A stretch of DNA of 64,000 nucleotides from NCBI GenBank assembly GCA_002150815.3, contig NDFF03000007.1:186001-250000 (forward strand). Direction: 5' to 3'. The translations under genes and the position numbers were made by a program. Source of the DNA: Grammothele lineata (taxonomy: Eukaryota; Basidiomycota; Agaricomycetes; Polyporales; Polyporaceae). Of the stretch, positions 13,401 to 26,300 are shown piece after piece. Every line of letters begins with the position of its first letter. The stretch's first letter is position 1. Below the pieces are notes generated by a model that searched no databases, was not told the origin of the DNA, and was given only the letters and a program-made list of their open reading frames with translations.

Positions 13401-13478
13401 CTCGAGCTACCGCCCGAGGGAGACTCTGGCATCGTGCACGGGGTGCAGAGTGGTGCACGAATTGAGGCTGTAGAGTAG
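10414..13478 (+). CDS. MLKL-like protein: N-terminal helical bundle plus kinase-like domain
   Basis: Fifteen phase-consistent exons: 10414..10548, 10621..10766, 10825..10963, 11036..11212, 11272..11474, 11531..11616, 11669..11736, 11795..11809 (a 15-base microexon), 11865..11921, 11975..12088, 12146..12176, 12233..12647, 12703..12848, 12907..13234, 13298..13478; 746 residues. Residues 1-199 are helical and match the MLKL/CBL-adaptor N-terminal bundle seen in many agaricomycete proteins (LEHVTLALRVSAQVADTLPV, KQTRQKCRQLAERSAHLAL). Residues about 225-380 resemble a protein kinase but lack catalytic residues. The beta-3 segment reads VVVRR (244-248), HPHIVQTLGIS stands at 268-278, no HRD is seen, and the DFG position appears as WDIS (361-364). 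Residues 381-746 are conserved in the inverted copy at 31535-33630 but were not recognised. The bundle suggests membrane or scaffold action in a death or immune response. That role is inference. The intron after residue 390 starts GTTC, a rare donor also kept in the copy. Confidence 0.72.
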
Positions 13479-13860
13479 CAACCGAACTTCCTGGATATGT
13501 AGATCCTTTCACGCCTGTATATCCTCGTTCCCGTGACCCTAGACAGATACCCTCAATACGACACTGTCGTGGCTCCTTGGAAACAACGTTATGCCAACGC
13601 GCCTGTCGGGCTCAGCCCGAAGGGCGTGGTTCTTCTAGCCATGCCGGAGCCAGTATCGCCGGAAAATGACAAACCGAAGGGCGCGTGCAGGTGTGTATGC
13701 ATGTGGCGTAGCAAGGTGCTGGGCCGCTGCCGTCGACACTTGAGCGGATTAGCCGAACGTTGCGGGGAAGATGACCTCGATTACCATGTGGGCACTCGCG
13801 TCGCGTCGCGACTTCGTGCATCTTGGAGGACACGAGGCCCGCTGTGGACGATAGGAATAT
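11390..13860 (+). repeat. Inverted segmental duplication, copy 1
   Basis: From about 11390 to 13860 the DNA aligns to the reverse complement of about 31150-33630. This copy includes exons 5-15 of the MLKL-like gene, the introns and about 380 bases beyond the stop codon. The 3' flank match is plain in CTCCTTGGAAACAA and GCTGGGCCGCTGCCG. Similarity is incomplete, with many substitutions, so the duplication is old. Confidence 0.8.
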
Positions 13861-15468
13861 GGAGTAGCTACGCATTGGAAGATTACATTTGAAGTTAAAT
13901 CCGCGCACAAAATGAAGGCCGCTCCCGAGACGGTTTTTGCACGTAACCCCGAGTGCGTGCACACTTGCCCTATTATACCGAGCTAGAAGACACTGGGGTA
14001 CTAACGAGTGCCACTGGCAGCCGACAATTCGTCCTGTTCATTGCCGATGAGGTTATGAGTGCACTGGCCTACATATACAACATCAGATGCTTTCATTAAG
14101 CCCGGCTCCGAACACATCGGGATCTACAAATCGTATGGTTATCAATCCAACCGTCGAAGTAAACGTCGTGCTTTCTATTTGTATTGGGCTCAGGGAGCAA
14201 TACGTATCGAAGCGGGGCACCTCGCACCTGTCCAATACCTCGATTCCGCCTAATCCTCGTCCAGGTCCACGACGGACAAGGAAAGCCGAGATCTAGAACG
14301 TGCAGCACATTGCGCACTGCAGTTAATAACGGCGGTCCCCGGTGCAGCACGCGCACGCACGTCGCCCTGTGTCAGCCGTGACCAGCCGCACGCGTGCTGC
14401 GCGAGCCTGCAGGGCGCTCTCACGGAACGCGGGGAAGGCGAAGAGGCCGGGGTTCGGGCCACACATGCTCGAGAGAAACCTTGAAGTATGAGATCCGATA
14501 GTCCCAACGGAGCAAAGGAAGGCGGCCCTTGGACGCCCTCGCATGCCGTGCTTGATCTTGCCGTCCTCGCGCACGCGTGCCGCTGCCGTCGTGACCCACC
14601 GCCTCTAACTCCGAGAATGACGGCAGTTCGATGCGGGGTGCGAGGCCTTCCAGGTTCCGCGGGGCGAAGGCTCGAAGATCGCGCTCGCCACGTGAATTCC
14701 GAGCTAGAAGACCGGCCGAAGCCGAGATCAGGGCCGTGCCAGTGGGATAGCCCGGCGTCGGGCTGCGGTGCGCTGGCTTCTCCCATTATCTGGCGGACGG
14801 CGTAGGTCTCGGACGAGGGTCGTCGAACATCAGACTTCGGCCGTGGGCGAATGCACACAAGCTTATTACGTTGAGGTTTCTCGTGCACGCGCGAGGGGAT
14901 ACGAAGAGGGAAGACGCATTCTCAGGTCCAGGGCGTTGGTGCCACGCGGTCGAGGAGCGGGTGGCAGTAAGTAAGCTCGCTGGCTGGTGGAAGAGGGACT
15001 TGGAAGAGGCGAGACGATTCGACCGGGGCCTGGAGGACGGTGTCCTCGACCTGCTGCTCAAGGGGATGGATGCTGGATAACGTCGAGCAAGATCCGGAGG
15101 GTCTGTGGCTCGGCAAAGTGCGGGCCCGGCGTCCTTATCAGTCCTGGAGGAGCAACCATGTGGATGCATGACAAGATGTCGGGATGGGAACCGTGTGCTG
15201 TGTACGGCGAGTGCTGGGTGTCGCGGGAACAAAAGCAGCGGTTCGGCAGGGCGGCGGCTCGTGTTGTGTTAGGCGAAAGGTTCTGGCGTGATTCAAGGAG
15301 AGAAGGCAGCATCGCGGGATGGAATGAGCACGCGTGTATTAGACGTGAGGCATTAGATAGAAGTACGTTAAACACAGCAACTAAAGAGCACCCGAAATGA
15401 GCTGCATGGATCATTGGTCGCTAGATTGTACCCACCAGCGCACTAGATAACATGCGATCCAGGCGGCA
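13861..15468. other. No confident gene; possible decayed coding sequence
   Basis: Several overlapping reading frames lie on the minus strand between 14250 and 15230, with short protein-like stretches (for example GKIKHGMRGRPRAAFLCSVG near 14500). They shift frame and contain stops, so this may be a degraded gene. I could not name a family. No repeat or RNA gene was seen. Confidence 0.3.
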
Positions 15469-16227
15469 TCATAGCTTAGGCTGTGATGGTGCCATCTTAT
15501 TATGGGTGCCGGTCATGCACAAACGATTGTTTGTGACGTCCCAGATCTGGGGTACGCTCAGTTCATAATGTAGATAACATGCAAGACGTGATAGATACGC
15601 ACCTCTGTCACCGTCGAGACAGTACGTGCACCGAAAGCCACTGTGGTGTTGATGATCTCGATCTTAACGCCTCTAGATGTGTGGAGATTGGCACCTTTAG
15701 CGATTGTAGAACGCGTGAACTCGGAGTACTCACGCGGGCGCAGGGGCATGGAAGGTGGTATTCAGGGCTTGAGAGACGAAATGCCAAGGCTTGCCGAGGT
15801 ACATTCCAAGGACGGTAAGCGCAACGGAAGAGCAGCTGTACACCGAATGTTACACATTTTCACCCTGAAAGCTCGATGCGAGGGGTCGTACACATCAATG
15901 AGATAGACCGCGCAGCCTCCATGGAGAGTCCTCCCCCAGTTCAACATGTCTTCCAACCGCGTGCGTCAGGCCGGCAACGCGCCTAGAGTTGACTACATAG
16001 AACGCACCTTCGTCGACCGTCATCTCATATACAACCCGTGCCTGAGGCTTTCCATCCTTCTCGCGTTTTGAGACTTGAACCTCCCTGGCGATGAGCTTGC
16101 TGCCGACGGAGTGAGCGAAGGCTCCGCGGGTTACAACGGCGTCGGCAAACTTGCGGACTTGGGCCTGAACGTCGGGGGAAATGCCGCCTTTAAAGACGAT
16201 ATTTTCCGAGATGCGCGAGGGCGACAT
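15469..16227 (-). CDS. Hotdog-fold thioesterase 2
   Basis: Exons 16227..16008, 15949..15892, 15835..15734, 15672..15603 and 15546..15469 give 175 residues. Exons 2-5 measure 58, 102, 70 and 78 bases, identical to thioesterase 1. The active-site block reads MLNWGRTLHGGCAVYLIDV, then CSSVALTVLGMYLGK, VSQALNTTFHAPA and IWDVTNNRL. The Asn, His-Gly and Asp positions are kept. The N-terminal exon is shorter and more divergent than in the other two, and the C-terminus reads TGTHNKM instead of the shared ASGFHNQM/ATGFHNQM, so substrate choice may differ. It is transcribed divergently from thioesterase 3, about 890 bases away. Confidence 0.82.
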
Positions 16228-17119
16228 AGATCTAAGAGGGGCTACGAAACGTCGGCGACACCAAGGCGACACAAAACATAGGGCTGGGATCGACGTGTGG
16301 GGCGGGAGACAAGGGGAGACATGACGGTCGGAGATGGGAAGAAACCGGGCCGGAACCCGGCGCTCAGCAGAATCACGCAAACGTCGATAGGCGCCGGTCG
16401 CCGATTATCTTAAACTTTTCTAGTACGCTCACAGTTCAGAAAGTTTTCTTCAAGAATACCATGCATATCTCCAAGTAAGTATGTCTCCTTTGCTCTACAG
16501 TTTTACGAGTAATAGCAGGCTCAGACTGTGCAGGACGTGTGTCCTGTAGTAGCCGCTACTGCAGTGATGAGGGGAGTCTGCAAGTTTCGGGCTGATTTCT
16601 TACTATGCACTCGCTCTGATCAACCACCGCCACCATGTACCAGGAGCTCAGCGACTTCAAAGTCGCCCTTGCTCGCCACCGCCCCCAAAGCTTCCTCTTC
16701 CAGTCCACATGTCGTGCTGTGTATTAATACTGATATCCGCGATTGCTCCTCGGCAAAATCGCCGTTCCCTCGCCCTCTATAGCTACTATCTGCACAGCGA
16801 GCTCTTGAGTCCGCCACTGCGCACGCTGGTTCCCTGGTCAGCCATCTTCGTACTCGACGCCATGTCACATAGACGCAACCTTCCTCGGCCCAACATAACA
16901 CTCCAACGTCGCCACATCCCCAGCATGCGCCACCGGAATCCACGGGCCGCACAACCACCAACATTCACATGCCCCAAACAAGCCCGGCTGAGCCTCGGGC
17001 CGTCCCGACAGGTCCCGACATGCCGCTTCTCTGTGTTCAACGCTGTCGCGTCCTTCTGAAGCTATAGGAGCTTGCGGTCTTGTCTTGCGCACGTCAACCA
17101 TCGAATTCCAAGCCTCAGA
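16228..17119. promoter_or_regulatory. Shared promoter region of thioesterases 2 and 3
   Basis: About 890 bases between two divergent paralogues. No coding exon was recognised. The pair may be co-regulated, but no specific site could be named. Confidence 0.45.
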
Positions 17120-18006
17120 ATGTCTCTACCGTCGCCAACGTCTCCCAAAGACGTGTCTCCTGCGGGCTCCAAATCGACACCATCGCGTTTCGACCCCGCC
17201 ACCGTCACGTTCTCGGACCATTTTACGCCCGAACAGCGCTCTGCCATCGCTCGATTCGCGGATATAATTGTCCGCGACTATCCAGGCTCTTTCGGATATT
17301 CTACCGGCTCGCGGCTCGAGCTGACGGCGGTGGATGCTCACCCGAGAGACGAAGACGGAAAGACCCACTTGAAAGTCGTCTTTGAGGTTGATGTTCTCCC
17401 GGGTTAGTTGGATCCCTGCTACTGCGCGCCGCAGGTGCTGACGTTATGGTGACACGACTAAAGATATGCTCAATCCCGCAAGTAACCTACACGGTGGCTG
17501 CGCCATGTTCTTAATCGACGTGTGCGTCGGCTTCCCGTGTCCTATCCCGTATCTTTCCTGCTGGCGAGATCAGTCATTACTGACATTCGAATCAAACATA
17601 GGTGTTCGTCCATTGCGCTCGGCGCGCTCAGCATTGCGATGAGCTCGACGAGGCGTTTCGTCTCGCAGGCGATCAACACCACGTTTCACGCCCCGTGCAG
17701 TGTGTGAGTCGTCTGGTGTTCACGCTTTGCATTTTAGAGCTTAACCACTCACTTGTTCCTGTACGTAGCGGCTCGCGTATCCGGATCACGTCCTACACGA
17801 CATCGTTCGGCGCACGCATAGTTTCCGCACGAGTAGAGGTCTGTTCTTCCGGCTTCTTCACCGCCCGGTCGTATGTTTCCTTGACCCCCGCTGATTCATT
17901 GCATTTCCTTCGCTGGCAGATTTGGGACATCACCCACCGCCGACTGGTTGCCACTGGCTTCCATAACCAGATGCAGCCCTCGCCTGCCGCTGTGCCAAAG
18001 ATGTAG
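17120..18006 (+). CDS. Hotdog-fold thioesterase 3
   Basis: Exons 17120..17402, 17464..17521, 17602..17703, 17769..17838 and 17920..18006 give 199 residues. The ATG at 17120 fits the start of its paralogues. Motifs are MLNPASNLHGGCAMFLIDV, CSSIALGALSIAM, VSQAINTTFHAP and IWDITHRRLVATGFHNQMQP, and the catalytic-site residues of PaaI/ACOT13-type enzymes are present. It is much closer to thioesterase 1 than to thioesterase 2, with a shared FDPATV-FSD N-terminus and shared GFHNQMQPS C-terminus. This suggests that 1 and 3 are the younger pair. A small soluble acyl-CoA thioesterase is the likely product. Confidence 0.85.
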
Positions 18007-21000
18007 CTAATCGGAAGTCCTCGGCGCGCCGCCGTCATACGAGGGTGCTTCTCTGACATGAGAATGCTGGCATTAGAATCCCGCGACTTATCGAGTCTGA
18101 AAGGTACGCCGCTTGTTGGAAAATGACATGACGTCAATTCATGTCCGTGGCGTTCAATCGAGAAGCGGCTTCTCACCGCGCTTCGACGTCGTGGGGTGTT
18201 CTTGGTGGCCTGACAGGTGTATATCGGACATTGGAAAAGATGCGCGCCGTCATCTCAGACTCCTGAATATCGGTGTGTTGTCGCGGCGAAGACGTCATGA
18301 GAGTATCAATAATAACACACCACGGAGGCAGCCTTTTTTGCGATATTCTCCTCCCCGTCCTCGAAGCCCTTCCGGACTCCGGGGACGTGGGAAGAGCACG
18401 TAACGGAGCGTTGCGTCATTCGGCGGCGACTTGCCCGACTCCTGAGCGAATATTTCTCCGCGCCCCGCCCAGAACTTCTACAATTTGTAGCGTCGGCCTT
18501 GGTGGTAGCGCGCGCGTCATCGACTATGTAGTCGGTTTTCGTCTGGGTGCGCCGATGACGAAAGCGCGCGGAGATGAGCCCGGCGGGCAGCTCGCGATCG
18601 AACCGGCGTTCAATATCGCGTAGGACGCCGGGCATTGCGACGCAGGCACTACATACCGTAAATTCTCCACGCGCGTACGTGCCGTCGACTTCTACTACGT
18701 ACAGAGATTTAGGGCGCGTTGAGCCCCGTCTGGGTGCCTACCCCGCCCTCCCCGCCCCGTACTACCCGGGAGGGGCGCGATCGCGTGAGCTCTGCATTCT
18801 ACGTACGCCCACAGGCTCCAGGCGAGATTCGAATGCGAGCCAATCTCACGATCGCGGGGCGATCGGGACCGTTAATTGACCGGCTCGATCACTCCCGAGG
18901 CGGCGCAGGACTTCTCGGGAGTCGCACATGCGCTCGCGTGCGGGTTGGGCGCGACCGCAATGTCTACCTACCGGGCGCGCTCGAATGTAAGAATGCCGAG
19001 GATACGTCTTTGGCTAGTGATCGAGCATGCAGGATGCGCGGACGCTGTCCGGTGTTCTTGTGCGTCCACGCGTATCCGATTGAAGCCCCCGCGGTCCCAG
19101 GTGTGCGCGATTGTAGACGAACGCTCGGTCTTCCAGCGTACGTACGATGGCGGGTAACCACCCATCAGGGGTATGGGGCGGGGTCCGCCGCCCGCACGCG
19201 CCTTCTCGCTCGCCGAGTCTCCGGCGCGTATTTGGTCGAAGACGGTTAGCCACCATCTCGGCGTGCTGGAGGCGCATGTATCATTGAATGGAACAGGAAG
19301 TCGGCCTCTATTCTGGGCGTGGCAGATAGAACGACTTACTGGCTCAACTGGACCCGCGCGGCGTGCCGGCGGCGGCCCGTACTCCGAGCAATCCCGGCCG
19401 AGCTTCCCAGCTTGGTGTCCTGCGGCTCCGAGTGCGCCGTGCGCCGTGAGCCCTTGGACGGACTGAGTCCGCCCAATCGACGCTATGATGAAGACTAGCA
19501 GGGGCAGGAATAGCGCTTTCAGGGCCTCTACGTTTCTCTTTCCGCACTCGCCCCGTCGCTGGCACAATGACGACACTGTCCGAGCTCGGCAGTGCCTGCC
19601 TTCGGTGTCGAGCTTGAACCTACATACGACAAGGACGGATACTTCATACTCGCGCGCGGCCGTAAATCCATACACGGGATAGCAGAGTTACGCCCGTAAG
19701 CCCGAACTCCGACCGATCCCGTAGTAGCCTAGCTTTCCTTGTCATCCCTAGCAAACGCGCGCTGTGCCGGGGCAACTTGCCATGGCCTCCATTCGCCCGC
19801 CGGATACTTCCTGCCCGAACCGCTCACCACCGTCTGCACCCGCACCCGCACCGTAGCCCGTGACGTCCAGTGCTGCCGCTGATCCTCCCTCTTAGCGGCG
19901 GCGCGGGAACGGGACGTCGTGTTGGGGTAACCTCGTCGAGTCCCCCGGGGTAGTCCGTGCCGCCACCGCCGGTCAGCGCGTCACTCTTCCCGTTTGGACG
20001 TCCGAGGGCGAGCAAGCTCGGGCGCAGCCGCTGCGGCGGCGCAGAATCGAAGGTGGGCAGTCGATGGCGTTTGTCCGCGGGGCGTCATTCCCCGGGTCGT
20101 GGTCCTCGCGTTGACGGTTTGCGAGCTGCGCTCGGTGATATCTGCACTCAGGCGACCTAGGACGAAGAGTCAGCCGCCGCGGCGCAGCGCCTCGGGCGGC
20201 GGCGAATGTCTAATGATCGTCTTCACGAACGCCGCTCGCCGCCACACACCCTTGAAGGTTCCTTGCAGAGCGTCCGAGTCAGCGTCCGTAGAACATACGT
20301 ATATGCGCTTCCTCGACTTACGAAAGCCTGCGCAGCCCGCGCTCCGCAGGCCGACTCGTGCCATAGGGCCGGCCTCGGGCCGTCCCGCCCCCGTCCCGCC
20401 CCCGCCCCCGTCCGCATCCTCGAACTCTAAGCCTCGAGCTCTAACGAAACGAAACCCAAACCCAATCTCCTCGCGCACGCCTCATCAAGCCACACGCACC
20501 GCACCCGGCCCCCCCAGCTCGCTCACATGACGCGCGCCCGTGCGCGGTCTGCTGATCGTCCACCCCGGCGAGCCCGAGCGAAGCCCCCCCGAAGGCGCGA
20601 AGATGCGAAGGGGCCCCCCACGAGGCGTCTCGTGCGGCCGGGTGCGGCTTAGCGTGCATGGTGCTCGTGAATCGTGATGAGACTCGCTGTACCGATGAGT
20701 GAGGGGGCTCGAAGGGGTAAAGAGGACTTGTAGGGTTCCCCGCTCGCGAGCAGGCGAGTAAGGGGAAGGGTCCTGCACGGCGCGCGCACACTTGAAGTAT
20801 CTCAGGGACTCACGCGACACACACCTAGACGTCCGTCTCAAGAAGCCCTTTTATACCATCTGGGGTCTACAAGCAGCGGCAGAGGCAGAGCAGGGGGGGC
20901 GAGTCGAGACGGGCGAGCGTAAGGTAGGGCGGGGTGGGGCGAGCTAGCGATACATAGCTATAGCGTACCCGGAGCGAGGCGGGGGAGTAGACACGGGCGT

Positions 21001-21911
21001 TCGGGCGATCGCGAGTACCGCGTGAGCCTGCTGTCTTTCGTGTGTATGTGTATGTGTGGACTAGGTAGAGGGTCAGGGTGAGTTATGGGGAGTTCGGAGG
21101 GAGAGGGGAAGAGGTGGGCGGGGGAAGGGGGTGGAGGGTGGAGAAGGAAGGCAGACCGTCCGCGGAAGAACAGGCTAGGTGGAGAAGATAACCTGTCGAA
21201 TTACTACTGCTACTGCCACTACGCGTACAAGTCCACCCTTGTCCTGCAAGGTCACCGGCCCGGGGTATAAGATAGCGAATAACGAAAGAGGGAGCAACGA
21301 GCGTGGAGGAGGAGACGGGGGATGCGAGACGGCTGCGCACGCGAGCGGGCCCGGAGCGGCGCGAAGCGAACGAGGAAGGGGATAGGCGAAATGGCTTCTT
21401 CCTCCTGCTCGCTTCGCGCGCAGGGTCCAGCGCGCGCGCGCTACACGCCGTTCTGTCTAGAACCGGGGTTAAACGAGTGGAGGCGCGGTCGACGCCAGAC
21501 AAAGGCGACGACGAACGCGGGAGCTATTCGAGAGTGCGCACACGAATCAGATCGGCGGACGGACGGGCAAGGGCGCTAGCTAAGCCAAGGGAGCGTGGAG
21601 ATTACAGACAACGACTGGACGGGGCCGGGTCGGGCAGATGGTACATGGGTGGTATCCTGTACGACGGTGCGTAGCGTATGGTGTGCAAGAAATAAAGCGG
21701 CGGCGGCGGCGCGGCGAGCATAGATAGGCGGGGGGCAAAAATACAATCAGCAACGGAGGGCGCGGCAGAGAACATACGGCGGCCGTAGGCGCGGGCGAAG
21801 GCGGAGAGGAGGGGGGCGAATAGAGCATAGCGACGAAACCAAGGGCGGCGAGTCCATAGGCAAGAGAAGGAGAGCATGGTGAAAGCGGCGAGCGAGGCGG
21901 AGAGGCGTCAT
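18007..21911. other. Gene-poor CpG-rich stretch
   Basis: Nearly 4 kb without a coding region I can support. Open frames are present on both strands but lack homologous motifs, conserved splice structure or sensible composition, as expected in GC-rich DNA. The last 800 bases are probably the 3' untranslated region of the bHLH gene. Confidence 0.4.
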
Positions 21912-23398
21912 CTAGAGCATGACTGCAGCGTACGCGTGCGCGTTGCTGCCCCCTCCGACGCTGATGGGCGCGCTCTTCATCATGCCCATGTTCATCCCGC
22001 CCATGCCCATGTTCATTCCGTCGTCCCACCCGCTCGCGCCGGCCATGCGCCGGGGGACGGCCGCGTGGCCGCTCATCACGCTCGGCATCTCGTAGCTGCC
22101 CGAGTTGCTGGCGGGGCTCGCGTAGCCGCTGCCGTTGCTGTTAACGCTACCGCTGCGCTCGCGACGAACGCCAATGGGGCCCGAGGGGGGCGAGGCGTCG
22201 TCGACCATCCGCTGCTGCTGGAGCATCTGCTGCTGGCGCTGGATGTTCATAAAGTACGCCTGCTGGGAGCCGGGGGCGGCCATCGGGGACACGTTCCCCG
22301 GGCCGTGCGAGGACGAGGGCGGGGTGAAGAGGGCGGTGCCGCCGGGAACCTGCGGCGCACCGAACATCTGAGCACCCCAAGCCGCCTTGTCGTCGTGAGC
22401 GCCGTGGCTGATGACGCCCTGGGAGAGGTACTGGCCGGGGAACTGTGCGTGCATGGGGCCGGCGGAGTGCGGGTGGGGCTCGTACATAGAGGCCATTGCC
22501 GGGTTCTCGAACGAGACGGACGAGGGGCTCTGGACGACCATAGGCGTGTGGGGGCCGTGGTTGTTGGGCCGGGGGAGGATCGTCTGGAGCTGGAGGCCGC
22601 CGCGTTGCTGGGGGACGTTGTGCGCGAAGGGGCCGCGCATATCGTCCATGGGGATGTCGTCGTGAGCGGAGGTAGGGGCCATGCCACCTGGGACGGCGGT
22701 CGGGGGACCGGCAAAGTCGTCGTCGCCGAAGCCGTCGTCACCGTAATCGCCATCGGCACCCTCCTCCTCGATGGGGCCGATGCTGAGGACCTCGACTTCG
22801 CCGCTGAGGATCATCTGGAAGGCCTCGCCGCGGACGGGCTCGTCGACGCGGGGGAGGCCGGAGCGGTCGCGCCATTCGTTGAGTTCGCGGCGGAGAGCGT
22901 CCGACTCGAGCTTGAGCAGGCGGAGCTCACGGGCGGCAAGGGCGCGGTGGCGACGGGACGCGTGAATGTGAGCGATGGACGAGTTGACGATCGAGGACTT
23001 GGAGGGGCGGCGGATCTGGGAGAGGTTGGGGAGGAGGGCGGCCAGATCCTGTGCAGTTGATGATTGGGTTAGCGCCGAAAGACAAGGCTGCGGTCGGGAG
23101 TGGGAGGGCGTACCAGGAAACGGCCGTTGAGGGTCTCGCGGCGGGCGCGCTCAACGGCGTTGTGGGTAGCCCTGCGCTCTGCGGTGTTGGCGCGGCGAGA
23201 GGGCTTGCGCTTGGGCTGGGCGTTGGTGCTGTTGGGAGAAGTCGACTGGGCGGACTGGGCGCCGTCGACGGGGGGCGGGAGGGCAAGTGTCTGGACAGCG
23301 TTGTCGGGAGAGACGGGGGTCTGGGGACCGTTGGTGTCGGTCGAGGAGGGGGAGTTGCCGGCAGAGGGCGAGTCGGGGATGGTGAGAGGAAGGGCCAT
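21912..23398 (-). CDS. bHLH transcription factor
   Basis: Two exons, 23398..23114 and 23048..21912, with a 65-base intron (GTACGC...CACAG) inside the bHLH domain; 473 residues. The basic region holds THNAVERARR with His79, Glu83 and Arg87. In bHLH proteins these three residues read the CACGTG E-box (class B). Helix 1 ends at NGRFL and helix 2 follows in exon 2 (SKSSIVNSSIAHIH). A short leucine zipper (LAARELRLLKLESDALRREL) comes next. The C-terminal 300 residues are Gln/Pro/Ser/Met-rich, with an MNMGMGGMNMGMM run near the end, as in activation domains. It probably acts in the nucleus as a dimer. It stands alone between large intergenic spaces, as developmental or metabolic regulators often do. 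Targets are unknown. Confidence 0.85.
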
Positions 23399-26300
23399 GG
23401 CGTTGAAAAAGCGCGAAGTGGGGGTTGCTGATAAGGGCGGCTGTGGGCGAAGAGAGAGTCTAGAGGGGGGCGTCGGGGCGTTTTACGGCGCGGTCGTGGA
23501 CGAGGTGTGTGAAGAGGAGCGAGAGAGGCGGGTACGCGACGAATCAGCGGAATCCGGCCTGGTCTGGCTTGTAGGGGGCGGGGGTGGCGGGGAGGGCGGG
23601 TTTGTCGGCACTGTCGATGGTGTGGGCGGGCTACTAGACGCGAGCGGATGCTCAAGCGGGGCTAGACGTTGGAGAAGGGGTTTGAAGGTATGCTTGCTTG
23701 CTGTTGGGGGGTGGGGCGGATGGAGAGAAGCCGGCAAGGGTCGCGAGATCTGCGGACGGCGTCGGGGGCGATAAGGACGAGTTCGCTGGGTGTATGCGGG
23801 GAAAAAGAGAGGAAGAAAGGAGAGGAACGTACTCCAGGCGGTATCCTTGTGACGGCTTAGGGCTAGGCGGAGAGGAGGGAGCAAGGCGGGGAGGGCGGGA
23901 GAGAGGGCGGGACCTTCAAACAGAGACCATACGACGGCGAGAGGGCGAGCTCCAGACGGACCCCGCCTCTCCCTCCGCCATATATCTCCCCCCGGCCGTC
24001 CCCGGTCAACTTGCCCAAATCAGGACCTCATCACTCCCGCCACCGTCAGGCGCTTCCACGCCCAACTAGGCGCCCGTCCCCGCCGCACCGCCCGCCCTGC
24101 CCGCCCTCCGACGCCCGACGGCCTCCAATTCGCACTCGGACTCCCCGCCTCCGGATACCCCTTCTCTCCGCCGCCGCCGTCCTTCGCCCTCCGCGCTGGC
24201 TGGCAGGGCTGCACGCGTACGCGTCCCGTACGCACGTCTCAGACGCCGAGGCCGATTGCGAACCATCACGCGACCGGCCGGCCCTGGGCTGCTCTCGCTG
24301 GGTGCGCTGGCGGGCCCGCGTCGGAGAAGAGATTCGACAGATCTTCTGCTGGCAATGTCCTCCAGCCGCCACCACCTTTCCCATCACCCCTCCGTTGCCC
24401 TCCACCGTCCGTCGACGCCCCGGAACTGTCCGCCGCGCCCTCTCCTCCCAAGACGCTGCCACGCCAGTCCCGGCAGCAACCGTCCATCTTCCCGTCCCCA
24501 CGCTCGTCCTCCCCTCCGATTTTCTGCCGCCCTCTGCTCGCCTGACCCGCCGTTTTTCTCTCTTTCCTGTCTTTTTCTGTCTTCCATTAGCAGCCTTTCG
24601 CCCGCTATATCTAATCTATCAGTCCTTCCTTTTGTCTCCCCGCTCGGTGCGAGTGCCGCCTTTGCCTCCTCCATACAAGGTTTCCGAACACGGACGAGAC
24701 GCATCGCAAGCCTTACCACATCATCACCCCCTCCTCTTCCTGACGACGACCCTGCCTCCTCGCCCAGACGCTTCCACCAGCCCCGCCCCGTCGTATCTTC
24801 CCTCCGTCCGATGACGACGCCCCCTCGGGCTTTCCTCTCTGTCCGTCCGCCCCATCGTTTCAGCCCGCCTTCGCTCGCCCGCGCTCCCCTCCCCTCCCCG
24901 CGCCGCAGCCCTCTCCTAGCTTGGGGGAGGGACGCAGTCACTTGAGCCCACATCGGAGAATGCGGCGCAGCGCGTACGTATACCCAACGCGCCCTCCGCG
25001 GACCTCCCGCGCGCGCCCATCCCACGAGATGCGATCGAGTTCCCGCTTCTCGACATACGTACGCCTCTGACAATGATCCATCTCGAGCGAGATCCTGGAA
25101 CGCCTCGCCCGTCTCCGCCGCACCAGTGCTGGTCCTCGGCCCCGGGCCCGTCCTGCGCCTTCCTGCGTGCCCGCCCCTGTCAGTAGCGTCACCCCCTTAG
25201 CTCATGCCCCTCTACGCGACGCAGCCCTGCGCGTCGGCCGGTCTCTCAACGAATGCGCGGGCGCGCGTTCGAGCGTTGAGATCGTCGTCGCCTCCCCTGT
25301 CCCGTCGCTATCTACCCGAGCCGTTGCGAACCGGCCCGTCGTACCTGTCCTTCATTATGGCCGAGCCGGCTCGAGAGCGCGCGAGAGCGTCCCCTTCGTG
25401 TCGTCGTCCGCTGCGCTCTCATTGCAGCTGGGAACATAGCGTTTCTTCGACCTCTTTTCGCACCCGTCGGAAACTGTTGACGCATCAGCGCGTTCGCGAC
25501 CGTCCGCGGCACCATAAGAACCATAACATACCACTCGCGCCCACGCGCGATAAACCGAGCGTCGCCAGACGGTCTCTCCCGGGCTCTGAAGCCCCAATGG
25601 GAGTGTACGCGCGCGCATGCATAGTGCATAATCCGCGGATCTCCAGCGCCGCCGCCGCCGCCTCCTCTTGACGGTCTTGCCTCAGATCGGGACGAGAACT
25701 CGAAGACGAGCCGTCCGGCGTTCATACCGGCCTTTGTGCCCCCCTTGGCCCTTGGCTGCTATTGCTCGCAGGGATGGCGTTCATTTGCGTGTGGTCGCCG
25801 CCGCGGGCTCTTTCGCGAGATGAACGTTGTTCTTGCAATTGGACCGCGGGGCGGTGGCTGACATCGCCCTTCGACGCTGGACGCTGATTTCGCGTTAGAC
25901 GGCCGTGCGGGCTTCCATGGGTGGCTCGCCTCGGTGCTAAATCTTCAAACGCTAACCTTTCAACCACTTCATAGCGCCTTCGTACCACCAAGTTCAACGT
26001 CAACTTCACCATTCTCGCACAAGCTCAGGCGCGCGCTGAACGCGAAGATAAAGGCTTGGCGCAGCTCTTGTTCGCAGACGCCCCACGGAATCACATGCTT
26101 CCCCCTCCGCGAGCGGGAAAACAGAGCGTCCGGGCCCCGGGAACGCCACCGGCAACCTAACCCCGGTCCGCTCCCACCTCCTGTCAGCCCCCAGACTCGC
26201 CCTCGAGGCTCGCGAGATATTCCGGAATCCTGAAACTTTGGAAACTCGTTTGCCCCTCGAGTCGGAGTGCGCCCGCCCTCGCGCGCGTGCTCGAGGGCGG

